Source: Chryseolinea lacunae (lineage in GTDB: Bacteria; Bacteroidota; Bacteroidia; Cytophagales; Cyclobacteriaceae). Taken from it: a DNA stretch of 64,000 nucleotides. Both the position numbers and the translations under genes were made by a program. Numbering within the stretch: position 1 is the stretch's first letter; each line of letters opens with the position of its first letter. Under the pieces are notes generated by a model. That model made no database searches. It saw nothing but the letters and a program-made list of their open reading frames with translations, and was not told the DNA's origin. Of the stretch, positions 33,633-44,000 are shown piece after piece. The stretch covers positions 1,302,001-1,366,000 of the forward strand of contig NZ_JAERRB010000001.1 in NCBI RefSeq assembly GCF_016735595.1, given 5' to 3'.

Positions 33633-35255
33633 CTACTTCTGTTCAAAGTTTGCGCGAATTGGCCCTTGCGAAGACGCCTTCACTTTTCGAAGACGAATCT
33701 TCAACACCGTTCCCCTGGGTGTGAGTGTGGAATGGTAGGTTTCATCGCCATTCCAAAGGCGCTCGCGAACCCATTTGTCGCCTTCGTAGTAACCTTCCTC
33801 CACCAGCACATAATCAGCTTTTGAAAAACCTGATCCATACTTGGGCCTGAATCTGAATTTTGCATCGAACCCCACAATCAGAAACTCATTGGCACTGAGC
33901 TGACCAATGAGTGCCCGACCGCTTCGTGTGCCGCGTTCCTTATAGGAGGGATACCCAAAGTCGAACAACACATCAAACTCGTCGAAGCGCACCAGTTGTT
34001 CGTTGAGACCATCTTCTTCGCCAACGGCCCTGAGTTTGTTTTGTTCCTGCAGGGCGAGCACCGGGCTGGCAACTTTTGCCAGAAGTTTGTAGTTGTTGGC
34101 GATGTCAGAAAAACGTTCGTCCAGTTTGTCGAAGGTGCGCTTGTCGTGCGGGTCGGCGTGAAACGGGTCGACGCCATAGACCGCCAGGCCTTTTGCATGA
34201 TAGTTGCCGATGGCATAAAAATGAAACCGCGCATAGGCCACGCAATTGGCTGTTTCCGGGATGAATAGCATGTTGTCGTCGCGGTCGTACTTTTCGCAAA
34301 GATCAAGAAAGACGTTCGGGTTGGAGATGTAGATATCGGGTGAAAGAAAATCAAGTTGGGGAGCGGCGATCTTCCACACGCCGATCATGTTCGTGGTGGG
34401 TCCTCCGCTGGGATATTCGCCGGGAGTGTGAAACAAATGTTCGCGGCCCCAGGCGTTGGCATACATAGGGAGGTTGTAGACGGCTTTTCCCACGTCGGCA
34501 ATCTCATTGATATAGGACGCGATGTGCCAGGCGTTAAACGTTTCGGCGGCGGCAATTCCAAAGAGGTCACTCCACTTTCCTGCTTGTTTGCCGAGACCTG
34601 TCGCGAGTTTGTCCGGCACATTGGCGTCGAACAATTTGTTGGCAGCTTCCGAGTAGTCGCGGTCGGTGCCCAGCGAACCGGATTCATTTTCTACCTGCAC
34701 CATGATCACGGTTTGCGCTTCGCTGTCGAGTTCTTTCACGTGCTTCATCAGCGCGGTGAATGCCCGTTTGTCGGCGTCGAGGTTCACACGCGACACCGGC
34801 GACAAAACCTGGATCTCGTCGCCATAGCCGTTTCTCATCAGCGGATACTTCTCCGGATTTTCGAGCACCCATGGCGGCGCATAGGTCGAGCTTCCATTTT
34901 TATAGGAGGCAAACCAGAGCAGCACAAGCCTTAGCTTTTCTTTCCGGGCATTGAGAATGAGGTTATCAAGTTCTTTAAAGTTATACACGCCCGGTTCCGG
35001 TTCTATGTTCTGCCAATACACCGGCGCTTCGAGCGTGTTGCAGTTCAGTTCTCTCAGCTGTGTCCAGAACTTATCCGTCACGACAGGCCAGGCACTGCTG
35101 TTCCACAGTTGGGCGCCCAGTACCAGGAATGGTTTGCCATCTACCAGCAATTGATAGCGGCCGTTTCGCTTCACCACTTTGGGAAGTTCTCTACCATAGG
35201 AAAGTGCCAGCGCGCACATCAGCACCAGGCTTAGCATTGTGAGTTTCTTCGTCAT
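33633..35255 (-). CDS. GH35-type beta-galactosidase with DUF5597 domain
   Basis: This 540-residue exported protein has a signal peptide (MTKKLTMLSLVLMCALALSY) and a TIM-barrel catalytic domain. The N-terminal motifs are FLVLGAQLWNSSAW and NTLEAPVYWQNIEPEPGVYN. The acid/base glutamate is likely Glu191 in VQVENESGS (the GH35 QxENE pattern), and the nucleophile is Glu334 in MLFIPETAN. The C-terminal region corresponds to DUF5597. Family members are reported as beta-galactosidases, some active on xyloglucan side chains. It is the last enzyme before the RidA and SusCD genes on the same strand. Confidence 0.85.
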   Translation of the reverse strand: MTKKLTMLSLVLMCALALSYGRELPKVVKRNGRYQLLVDGKPFLVLGAQLWNSSAWPVVTDKFWTQLRELNCNTLEAPVYWQNIEPEPGVYNFKELDNLILNARKEKLRLVLLWFASYKNGSSTYAPPWVLENPEKYPLMRNGYGDEIQVLSPVSRVNLDADKRAFTALMKHVKELDSEAQTVIMVQVENESGSLGTDRDYSEAANKLFDANVPDKLATGLGKQAGKWSDLFGIAAAETFNAWHIASYINEIADVGKAVYNLPMYANAWGREHLFHTPGEYPSGGPTTNMIGVWKIAAPQLDFLSPDIYISNPNVFLDLCEKYDRDDNMLFIPETANCVAYARFHFYAIGNYHAKGLAVYGVDPFHADPHDKRTFDKLDERFSDIANNYKLLAKVASPVLALQEQNKLRAVGEEDGLNEQLVRFDEFDVLFDFGYPSYKERGTRSGRALIGQLSANEFLIVGFDAKFRFRPKYGSGFSKADYVLVEEGYYEGDKWVRERLWNGDETYHSTLTPRGTVLKIRLRKVKASSQGPIRANFEQK

Positions 35256-35350
35256 TGGAAATTTCTTAAGGTCAACCGAATGCTGAAGTTAATAACTTTC
35301 TGAAACTGCCGCTATTTGATTCGACTACGCTTCCAGCTTTTTTCAACACG

Positions 35351-35761
35351 TTATTTTTCTTTCTTGAATGCCACGGCCTCAATTTCCACGAGGTAATCTG
35401 GATTTGCCAACGCCGCCACCACAACACCAGTGATCACCGGAGGGTGACTTAACTTTTTCAAAAAGCTCTGTGCGCCCTCAAAACCTTTTCGCACATCCTG
35501 CCCTTGTACAATATAAATGGTCAGCTTAAACAGGTCGTCCAGCTTGGCGTGAGCGGCCTTCAACGCGATTTCAACATTTTTCAGAATGTATTCAGTTTGC
35601 GCGACAATGTCGTCCTTGCCCACAATTTTGAGATCTTTCGTTATGGCATTTTGCCCGCCGATGTAAACGGTATTGCCATGACCTTTTGTGATCGCAATTT
35701 GAGAGAACGCGGGGTTCTTCAATAGCTCGTCCGGATTTAAAAATTCAATGCCTGAGTTCAT
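35351..35761 (-). CDS. RidA/YjgF-family protein
   Basis: This 136-residue protein has the YjgF/RidA fold: AITKGHGNTVYIGGQNAITK at the start, then ALKAAHAKLDDLFKLTIYIV and PPVITGVVVAALANPDYLVE. RidA deaminases hydrolyse reactive imines made by PLP enzymes. The terminal block lacks the canonical RVEVD pattern and reads YLVEIEAVAF, with the usual arginine (about position 105) replaced by surrounding residues (HPPVITGV), so this may be a non-deaminase subgroup. It lies between the GH35-type gene and susD. Confidence 0.85.
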   Translation of the reverse strand: MNSGIEFLNPDELLKNPAFSQIAITKGHGNTVYIGGQNAITKDLKIVGKDDIVAQTEYILKNVEIALKAAHAKLDDLFKLTIYIVQGQDVRKGFEGAQSFLKKLSHPPVITGVVVAALANPDYLVEIEAVAFKKEK

Positions 35762-35947
35762 AACTTTATTTGTTTAAAGGTTGTTGTTAATACTAACGAT
35801 CTATAATTTTTTAACAACGGCCCTTCCGCTATGTTTGATAAAATTTAACACGCAACGACTTTTTCACACCGTTTGGGTGATTCAGCATAGGCAAAGTTGG
35901 CAGCGACAACTTCTGTCGTGTGTTCGATGCGGCAGTGCACAAAAACA

Positions 35948-35972
35948 GAGGCTGTCCTTTTGAGACAGCCTC
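35948..35972 (-). terminator. Rho-independent terminator after susD
   Basis: On the minus strand, GAGGCTGTC and GACAGCCTC pair around TCAAAAG and are followed by TGTTTTT. It lies 25 bp beyond the susD stop, ending the SusC-SusD transcript. Confidence 0.8.
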
Positions 35973-35997
35973 CTTTTACAAACTAAAAAACCCAATA

Positions 35998-37620
35998 TTA
36001 ATTCCAGTCTTCGGATATATCTGTCGACAATGCTGTGTTGGTTGTCTTTTCGATTTGAGGAATCGGAAGTAAGACATGATGATCTTCGAAGGGTTGCTTG
36101 CCTAGCTGGAGTTGCTTCTCGCCATTGAGCGTTTGTTTTGCAATTCCCCAACGCACAAGGTCAAACCAGCGCACCTGCTCTCCGGCCAATTCCAATTGTC
36201 GCTCGCGTCTTAGAATCGTTTGTGCATTGTCGTGTGTTCCCAGCGATGTGTATTGAAACGCACCCACACGTGCACGCACAGTGTTGATGTAGGGCATGGC
36301 ATCGCCGATCTTGTTTTGCTCGATCAAACTTTCGGCAAGCATCAGCAACACGTCGGCATAACGAACAATTTGTGTGTTGATGTTGCTGTCGGGGCCTGCA
36401 TAAAATTCTTTCGTTTCATAATACTCATACTTGCGCCAGTTGTAGCCGATAGCGTTGTTCGCGCCAAACGGATAGGTATAGGGACCGGGCTGATTGGCAT
36501 CGGGCGCATACACCGCCATGAGGCTTCCTCCTTTGCTGGCCTTTGTGCAGGTGTGACAAAAATCAGTATCACCCCCGCTATCGGCATCGCCATAAAATGT
36601 ATAGTGTGCCCGTGGATCGGTGTAGTCGTCGCCAACTTCATCTTTGTATTTGAAGGCCTTCACCAGCGCCGGCGACACAAACGTGTTGTTCCAATCGTTC
36701 CATCCATACTCCATGGCTCTGCCGGTATGGGTTGTTTTGCCACCCCATGCTTCCTGGCCACCAAACATATAATACTGATCACCCGAAGCCCAGTCGGTCC
36801 ATTTGTGCTGGATGTCGAACACCGTCTCTACGCTGGTGTTGTTCGTAGCCGAAAACTGATTGTCGAAGTTTGCATTCAAAGTATAGGTGAACGGCGCCGT
36901 AGTGAGTTTCCGGAATTCACTTTCGGCCTGCGCATATTTCTTCTGATACAAGAAGGCCTTGCCAAGCAACGCAATGGCGGCACCCTTCGTGACCCGGCCA
37001 CGATCGGCTGCGCCATAAACAACGGGAAGCGAATTGGCGGCGTTGATGAAATCCGTTTCCACCACGGCCCACACATCGTCTACACTACCGGCGCGCGGTG
37101 TCAACTCGGTTGCTTTAGAAAATTCAAGCTTCAGGGGAACACGACCCCAAAGATTCACAAGCATGAAATAGGCATAGCCACGCAGGAAAGAAACTTCGCC
37201 AATGTATTGCGTCTTCTTGTCGATGTCGGTCTGCAACGTAGGTTGCCACTCGGTTGCTTTCGCCAGCACCAGGTTGGCACGGAAAATCATGCGATACAGA
37301 TTTCTCCACAAGTCAGACATCTGGGGTTGTGTGGGACCATAGCTATAGTCGTGAAGCTGTGCCACGTCGCCCAGCAAAAACACATTGTTTTCGGCGTCGT
37401 TTGCCAGCAAATCAAAAAGATAGTATGCGTCTCTCGAATACAAACCGTTCATCAGCAAGGTCGAGTAGGTAGCCACAACGCCCTCGTTAAACTGCGGCGC
37501 GGTTTTGAAATACGTCGTTTCGCTATACTGGCTTTGGCTTTTGATGTCGAGAATGTCTTCGCTACAGCCGCTGGCCAGCACGAAGACCGGAATCATGATA
37601 TAGGTTATAATTTTTTTCAT
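35998..37620 (-). CDS. SusD/RagB-family outer-membrane glycan-binding lipoprotein
   Basis: This 540-residue lipoprotein has signal sequence MKKIITYIMIPVFVLASGCS with lipobox LASGC, so Cys19 is lipidated. The SusD N-terminal region has LDIKSQSQYSETTYFKTAPQ and several TPR-type helices. The C-terminal part includes VRYADVLLMLAESLIEQNKI, YINTVRARVGAF and RRERQLELAGEQVRWFDLVR, standard RagB/SusD motifs. It acts on the cell surface as a lid and ligand binder for SusC, which is 13 bp upstream. A longer frame (to 37740) runs into the susC gene and is not used. Confidence 0.95.
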   Translation of the reverse strand: MKKIITYIMIPVFVLASGCSEDILDIKSQSQYSETTYFKTAPQFNEGVVATYSTLLMNGLYSRDAYYLFDLLANDAENNVFLLGDVAQLHDYSYGPTQPQMSDLWRNLYRMIFRANLVLAKATEWQPTLQTDIDKKTQYIGEVSFLRGYAYFMLVNLWGRVPLKLEFSKATELTPRAGSVDDVWAVVETDFINAANSLPVVYGAADRGRVTKGAAIALLGKAFLYQKKYAQAESEFRKLTTAPFTYTLNANFDNQFSATNNTSVETVFDIQHKWTDWASGDQYYMFGGQEAWGGKTTHTGRAMEYGWNDWNNTFVSPALVKAFKYKDEVGDDYTDPRAHYTFYGDADSGGDTDFCHTCTKASKGGSLMAVYAPDANQPGPYTYPFGANNAIGYNWRKYEYYETKEFYAGPDSNINTQIVRYADVLLMLAESLIEQNKIGDAMPYINTVRARVGAFQYTSLGTHDNAQTILRRERQLELAGEQVRWFDLVRWGIAKQTLNGEKQLQLGKQPFEDHHVLLPIPQIEKTTNTALSTDISEDWN

Positions 37621-37633
37621 AAGCTTATTTTTT

Positions 37634-40600
37634 TTAGAAGGCGACCTGAACACCGAGCATATAGGTTTTGGGTTGAGGATATTGGCCTCTGTCGATTCCA
37701 CGATCGAACAGAAAATCCTGGCCCACAATCTCGGGATCATAGCCTTTGTATTTTGTGAAGGTGAACAGGTTCTGCGCGGTCACGTAGACCCGGAGCGACG
37801 ATATGGTTTTGTTGAGTCCAGGCAACGGCACTTTATAGCCAAGCGTAACGCTGCGCACTCTGATGTAGGAGCCATCTTCCAGAAAACGATCCGACGCCCG
37901 CAGGTTTCGGCTCGCGGTGGCGTTTTGTCCGGCCTTGGGATACGCCGAAATGTCGCCTTCTGTTTTCCAACGATCAACAATGGCCACGCTGGAATTGAAC
38001 GGCCGGGTTGTTCCTTCTGTCCAATACGTCAAGTCATTCCAGACGCTCACTTTCGAAATGCCGTAGAGGCTCAACATGAAATCAAAATTCTTGTAGCCGA
38101 GGTTCACGTTCGAACCGAAGTTCCATTTCGGAATGGGACTCCCCAGAAAAGTTTTGTCGGCATCGGTCAACACACCGTCGCCGTTGATGTCACGAAAGAT
38201 GATGTCGCCCGACAAAAGACCTGCCTGATAGATCGCCGTCGGATTGCCTGTGGCGTTTCGAGCCGCCTGGTTGTAGGAATCCACATCGGCCTGATCGATG
38301 GCTACGTGATCTACCACGAAGCCAAAGAACGATCCAATGGGCTGGCCTTTCGCCGTTTTTGTTACGAGGTTCCCGCCGGTCACACCGCCGCGCTGAAATT
38401 CAGAACCTTCTCCAAGCGACACCACTTCGTTTTTGTTATAAGCCACATTCGCACCAATGGAATAGCGGAAAGCACCTGCGTTGCCCTGAAAGCTCACATC
38501 CACTTCCACACCTTTGTTCGATGCCGTGGCCGTGTTTTTCAGGATGCTCCCCGGATTGTCGAACGGTCCGCCAATACCCGTCGACAACGGAATGGGTACG
38601 TAGGTGAGCAGGTCTTCGTTCTTCCGGTTGTAGTAGCCAACGCTCAGCAGCAACCGGTCTTCCATAAGGCCCACATCAATGCCCACATCAAGTTGTTTGG
38701 TAGTTTCCCATTTGATGTTCGGATCGAACGACGAGTTTACCGTTGCTCCTTGCACATAGTTTCGTGCGTCGCCAAATGAATACACAATGTTGTTCGACTG
38801 TCCCTTCCAGATGGAAGAAAACTGAAGCGGCGCACTGGAGTTTCCGGTGATGCCGTAGCTTCCGCGAAGTTTTAATTGCGAAATAAATTCAACACTCCTC
38901 ATAAACGATTCTTCACTGATCTTCCACGCCAGGCCCACCGAGGGGAAATTCCCAAACCGGTTGTTCTTACTGAACACATAACTTCCGTCTCTGCGAAAAG
39001 AGGCTGTCAACAAATATTTATTCATGAGCGAATAGTTGACACGCGCGAAATAGGAAAGCGAAGAATACTCCGCAATGGTGCCACCGGTGATGCTGCTACC
39101 TGGCGCGGCGATAACCGTTTTGAGGTCGTCGTTCGGGAAATTTGTTCCTCTCACATTTACGCTGCGGGCCTGCGATCCATTGCGATAGGTGTTTCCGACC
39201 ATCACATCAAAATTGTGAACACCCAGTGTTTTGGCATAGGTGAAATAATTTTCCAACAGGGGATTGATATAATAGCCATACGATTCGTCTATGCCATTGG
39301 GGTTAACAAGGTTGCCATTGGCATTGGCCTGTTTGTAGTTATAGCTCGACGAGTTGCTGATATCGATCGAAACCTGCGAACGAAACTTTAGCCCCGACAG
39401 AATGGTGGCCTCACCAAAAAACTGGCCAAACGTGAGCGAGTTGCGTCCCTTGCGTTCACTCAACCGCACGCTGGTTAAGGGATTAAATGTGTCGTTGAGA
39501 TCGTCGGCAGAAGTAACTTTTGCATAGCCTCCAAGATTGGTAGGATCGTAGACCGGCGAATAGGTAGGCATGCGTAAGGCTTCGGTGAAGCTTGCTGTGT
39601 TGCCCGAGCTGATGTTGTATTGATAGTTTATCGTTTGTCCCAACCTCAACCACTTGCCCACTTTTTCTTCCAGTGCCAGGCGCACAATGAACCGTTTATA
39701 GTTGTATGTCTCCATGATGCCGTCCTGGTTCGTATAGGTAGCCGAGGCCTGATACAAAACTTTTTCTGTTCCTCCCGAAAGCCCAATGTTGTGTTCGGTG
39801 AGGGATGCGGTTTTAAAAATTTCGTCCTGCCAGTCGGTGCGATCCACGGTCACGTAGTCGCTCTTTAGTTTAGTGGTGAGCGCGTTGTTGGTGATGTCTT
39901 TCACCAGGTCCAGGTATTGGGCAGCGTTCATCATGTCGAGTTTTTTCCAGGGCTGCGCAATGCCGTAATAACCATTGTAGGTCACGCGCACATCGCCGGA
40001 TTTTGCTTTCTTGGTCGTGACAATGATCACACCGTTGGCCGCATTGGCACCATAGATGGCTGTGGATGCTGCGTCTTTCAACACGGTGATACTCTCGATG
40101 TCGTATTGACTGATGGCATTAAACAACGATGCGTTGCCTTGAATGCCGTCAATAACATAAAGAGGATCAACACTGGTGAAACTTCCGGCACCGCGCACGG
40201 CGATGCGCACACCGCCACCGGGCAGGCCCGAGCTGTTCACCACCTGCACACCCGAAATCTTTCCCTGAATCAATTGCTGCGCCGTGGTGGCCGGCACTTC
40301 ACCAAAATCTTTTTTCGTGGCCATGCCCACAGAGCCGATCAGGTTTTGTTTTTCAACCGCGCCATAGCCCATCACAATCACTTCGCTAAGCTCACGCACA
40401 TCGGGATGCAATACCACATTCAACGTTGTTTGAGTTCCCGCCGACACTTCTTGTGTGAGGTAGCCGATGAAACTGAATCGAAGCACATCGCTGGGTGACG
40501 CGGAAATAGAAAAATTTCCCTGCGCGTCGGTGGTGGTGCCAATAGTTGTGCCTTTGATGATGACACTTACGCCCGGCACGGGGCTCTTATCGTCTTCGGA

Positions 40601-40750
40601 CGTTACTTGCCCTGTAATAAGGCCTGCCTGAGTCTGTAAATGAATGCCGGCCTGCAGGCTGATCGTGGTTGCGATGCTCAGCGCCAGCATCAGGAACAGT
40701 TTGAATCCTGATGTAAATTTATGCTGCATAGATAAAGGGTTTGGTTTCAT
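37634..40750 (-). CDS. SusC/RagA-family TonB-linked outer-membrane transporter
   Basis: The 1038-residue protein has an N-terminal signal region (KLFLMLALSIATTISLQAG), then a carboxypeptidase-regulatory-like domain (GQVTSEDDKSPVPGVSVIIK, then GTTTDAQGNFSI), a plug domain (LSEVIVMGYGAVEKQNLIGS, QVVNSSGLPGGGVRIAVRG, DPLYVIDGIQG) and a 22-strand barrel ending SNVNLGYKNFDFML and a terminal aromatic (LGVQVAF). It imports oligosaccharides together with the adjacent SusD, powered by TonB-ExbBD. I prefer the ATG at 40748-40750; 40729 is also possible. An operator-like direct repeat lies upstream. Confidence 0.95.
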   Translation of the reverse strand: MKPNPLSMQHKFTSGFKLFLMLALSIATTISLQAGIHLQTQAGLITGQVTSEDDKSPVPGVSVIIKGTTIGTTTDAQGNFSISASPSDVLRFSFIGYLTQEVSAGTQTTLNVVLHPDVRELSEVIVMGYGAVEKQNLIGSVGMATKKDFGEVPATTAQQLIQGKISGVQVVNSSGLPGGGVRIAVRGAGSFTSVDPLYVIDGIQGNASLFNAISQYDIESITVLKDAASTAIYGANAANGVIIVTTKKAKSGDVRVTYNGYYGIAQPWKKLDMMNAAQYLDLVKDITNNALTTKLKSDYVTVDRTDWQDEIFKTASLTEHNIGLSGGTEKVLYQASATYTNQDGIMETYNYKRFIVRLALEEKVGKWLRLGQTINYQYNISSGNTASFTEALRMPTYSPVYDPTNLGGYAKVTSADDLNDTFNPLTSVRLSERKGRNSLTFGQFFGEATILSGLKFRSQVSIDISNSSSYNYKQANANGNLVNPNGIDESYGYYINPLLENYFTYAKTLGVHNFDVMVGNTYRNGSQARSVNVRGTNFPNDDLKTVIAAPGSSITGGTIAEYSSLSYFARVNYSLMNKYLLTASFRRDGSYVFSKNNRFGNFPSVGLAWKISEESFMRSVEFISQLKLRGSYGITGNSSAPLQFSSIWKGQSNNIVYSFGDARNYVQGATVNSSFDPNIKWETTKQLDVGIDVGLMEDRLLLSVGYYNRKNEDLLTYVPIPLSTGIGGPFDNPGSILKNTATASNKGVEVDVSFQGNAGAFRYSIGANVAYNKNEVVSLGEGSEFQRGGVTGGNLVTKTAKGQPIGSFFGFVVDHVAIDQADVDSYNQAARNATGNPTAIYQAGLLSGDIIFRDINGDGVLTDADKTFLGSPIPKWNFGSNVNLGYKNFDFMLSLYGISKVSVWNDLTYWTEGTTRPFNSSVAIVDRWKTEGDISAYPKAGQNATASRNLRASDRFLEDGSYIRVRSVTLGYKVPLPGLNKTISSLRVYVTAQNLFTFTKYKGYDPEIVGQDFLFDRGIDRGQYPQPKTYMLGVQVAF

Positions 40751-41068
40751 TTTAATGACCACGCCGCGATGTCGCGTTGGAGGCGAACGATGCCTCGCCA
40801 AATGGTTCAATAAAATTATGGCGAATTGTCCGCACACGTTTGTGACATCTTCCCAAGTTGTTGCATTATGTTACCGCGTGCTTTTTCAACCCATCCTCTA
40901 CCCCTATTGTATCCGTTGGGTAAGTATTCCCAAGTTCTGTAACTATATTCCCAACAGCTCACAGATTGATACGCCAACCCAGTTCAGCCAATCTGCGCCC
41001 GGCGTTCAATAGCCGATTCAATGAAAAGTTTCTAAATTACCTTTTGCCTAAACGGGCAGTGGCATGCT
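40751..41068. other. susC-hybrid regulator intergenic region with direct repeats
   Basis: This 318-bp gap lies between the divergent susC and regulator genes. It contains TATTCCCAA at 40925-40933 and again at 40946-40954, exactly 21 bp apart, plus a third TTCCCAAG at 40850-40857. TTGGG at 40916-40920 makes an inverted partner. A -7-like TAATTTTA for susC is on the minus strand (complement 40811-40818). Confidence 0.6.
40925..40954 (+). promoter_or_regulatory. Putative hybrid-regulator operator (21-bp-spaced direct repeat)
   Basis: Two copies of TATTCCCAA are separated by 12 bp, a 21-bp period, so both face the same side of the helix. This suits the two DNA-binding units of an AraC-type regulator dimer. 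The same arrangement (TTCCCAA / TTCCCAG, 21 bp) occurs at 47991-48018 before the GH97 gene. The divergent hybrid regulator is the best candidate to bind both. Confidence 0.6.
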
Positions 41069-44000
41069 ATGCTCAAACGCAATCACTTTTTTACACTCGC
41101 AGCCTGGCTATCGGCACTCTGCTGTAGTGCACAAACGCTCAACTTCAAACACATCACGGTCGAACACGGGCTGTCGCAAAACACGATCCGGTCTATCTGC
41201 CAGGATTCGCTGGGCTACCTGTGGTTTGGCACACAAAACGGCCTCAATCGTTACAACGGCCACGACATCGACATCTATGAGTTCGACAAAACCGATCCGG
41301 GTTCGCTCTCCAGCAACTTCATAAACACACTGCACGCAGCAAAAAATGGTGACGTCTGGATTGGAACCAACCACGGTCTTTGTGTGTGGGATCATCGCAC
41401 GGGACGTTTCGTGCGAATGGACACCAAATTCGACTACGACTGGCGAGGCGGTCAATATACGTTCTACGCCATTTACTTCGACCGCGAAGGCACCCTGTGG
41501 ACGCTGGCGCATAGCCAGGGCATGCACATCTACCGGAAGGGCCGAAACGAAACCAAATTCCAAAAAGTAAAATTCGTTGAGGATGAAGCCGACGAAAAAA
41601 CGTGGGACCTGTTTGGTCAGATAACCGAAGACACTGAAGGAAATTTATGGATCGGCTCCACGCGAAACGGCTTGTGGACGTGGCACCGGAAAACAAATGC
41701 CTGGACAAAAATCAACAACCCCGGTCACGACTACGCGATCACCTCGGTTGCTGTGGGCAAAAACAATTCGGTGTGGCTGGGCACGTACAGCCACGGGCTC
41801 GTGAGGTTTGATGCGAAAAAAAATCACTTTCGTGAGATCGCCGGACTGAACGATCACTCCGTGCGGAAACTGTATTTTGACCGGACCGGAAAGTTCTGGA
41901 TCGGCACCGACAAAGGCGGCCTCAACCTCTACGACACCACAAGCTCCACGTTCAGCTATGCCGACCATTTCCCCGACGACGCTACCACCCTGAATCACAA
42001 TTCGGTGATGGACATCTTTCGCGACAGACAAGGCATTCTGTGGGTTGGCACGTTTGCCGGCGGCGCGAACTATGCAGATCCGGGTTCAGGAAAGTTCAAG
42101 CTGATAACCGGAAGCGCCCACACCGGCACAAAACTCAGCAACAACATCGTGACCTCCTTCGCCGAAGATCCCCGGGGCAATCTCTGGATCGGCACCGACC
42201 GCGGTGGCCTGAACTACTTCGACCGAAAGATGGGCAACTTCAAACACTACCGCAAAGACGATCGCAAACACCACTGGATCTCGACCGACATTATTAAACA
42301 TCTCCTATACACCAGCCACAATCAATTGTGGATCGGCACCTGGCAGGGTGGCTTAAACTACTTCGACGAACGCAAACAGCAATTCACGCAATACCCGGTG
42401 AACGCAACCGCATCGGGTGTGAGTTCGGATATCATATTTTTCCTTGAAGAAGATTCGCAAGGCAACCTTTGGGTAGGCACTCCTGCCGGTCTTGATCGCA
42501 TCGATGCCAAAAGCATGCACAGTCAGTCGCCGCCTAAGATAAACGTGAAACACTTTAAAAAGACAGGAAGCGGGCCCGGCGAGCTGTCGGACAACTATGC
42601 CAACACGATCCTTGAAGACAATCAGAAACAAATCTGGATCGGCACCCGAAACGGCATCAACTTGCTTGACCCAACGTCCAACACGTTCTTCAACACCGGC
42701 AACAACCCCCAGCGAAAAAAAATCTTCACCACCGACTATGTGCAATGCATCACGCAAACAAAAGCCGGTGACTTCCTGATCGGAACAATCGAAAACGGCC
42801 TGCTCCACTACAACGCACAAAGCGATACGTTGGTCATGTATAACAAAAGCAACGGCTTTCCCAGCAATTCCATTATTGGAATCCTGGAAGCCGCCAACGG
42901 AAACTTCTGGATCAGCACCACAAACGGGCTCATCAAGTTTAACCTTCCTAAAGCCACGTTCACCCACTACAGTAAAGAAGACGGCATTCAAAGCAACGAG
43001 TTCAAGGAAAATGCTTTTTATAAACTCCGCACCGGCGAAATGCTTTTTGGTGGCACCAATGGGTTCAATCTGTTTCATCCCGACTCCATCACCGAAAATC
43101 CATACTCTCCTGTTCCCATCATCACCACGTTCAAACTATTCAACAAACCGGTTTCGCCCGGCGAAAACACGCCGTTGAAACAACACATTTCCATCACCGA
43201 CCAGATTGTGCTCAGCCACAACCAATCGTTCATTGGTTTTGAGTTCACGTCGCTGAACTTCAGTATCCCCGAAAAAAATCAATATGCCTACCGGCTCGAA
43301 GGAATAGACAAGCAATGGAACTATGTGAAGGGCGAACGCTCGGCAAACTATTCGTATCTGCCACCGGGCCGCTACGCGTTTACCGTAAAAGCCGCAAACA
43401 ACGATGGCGTCTGGAGCCCCACGCCCGCACGCCTCGTCCTCATTGTGAATCCATCGTGGTGGAACACCATATGGTTCAGGATGGCCGTTACGCTGGTCTT
43501 GATCGCCATGGTTTGGGCGTTGTTCAAATGGCGCACCCACACCTTGTACCAGCGAAAAAAAATCCTTGAACACACGGTTGCACAACGCACCATCGAATTG
43601 CAGGAGTCGAACGCGCTGCTGTCGCTCCGCCAAACGGAGATCATTCACCAGCGCGAAGAAATTAAAACACAGCACGACAACCTGGAGCAACAATACAACA
43701 CCATCCAATCGCTCAGCGAGATCGGTCAAACCATCACGGCCTCCATCAAACAGGACGAGCTGATCAAACAGATGTATACCACCATCAACAAACTCATGGA
43801 TGCGTCTCTTTTCTCCATCGGCTATTTCAGCAACGAGAAAAACGTGATCGAGTTCTCCACGCTCAAAGGTTATGGCGCCACGATCGACGCCAACCATATC
43901 GGCATTGACGAATCACGGCTTTCGGCATGGTGTCTGCGAAACAACCAGACGCTGTTGCTGGACGACATCCAGGACTATGTGCGCAACGAGGCCCCCGAAA

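Noticed and set aside
36220-37758. 512-codon plus-strand frame opposite susD
   Set aside because: Shadow of a well-supported SusD gene; the translation has no family motifs.
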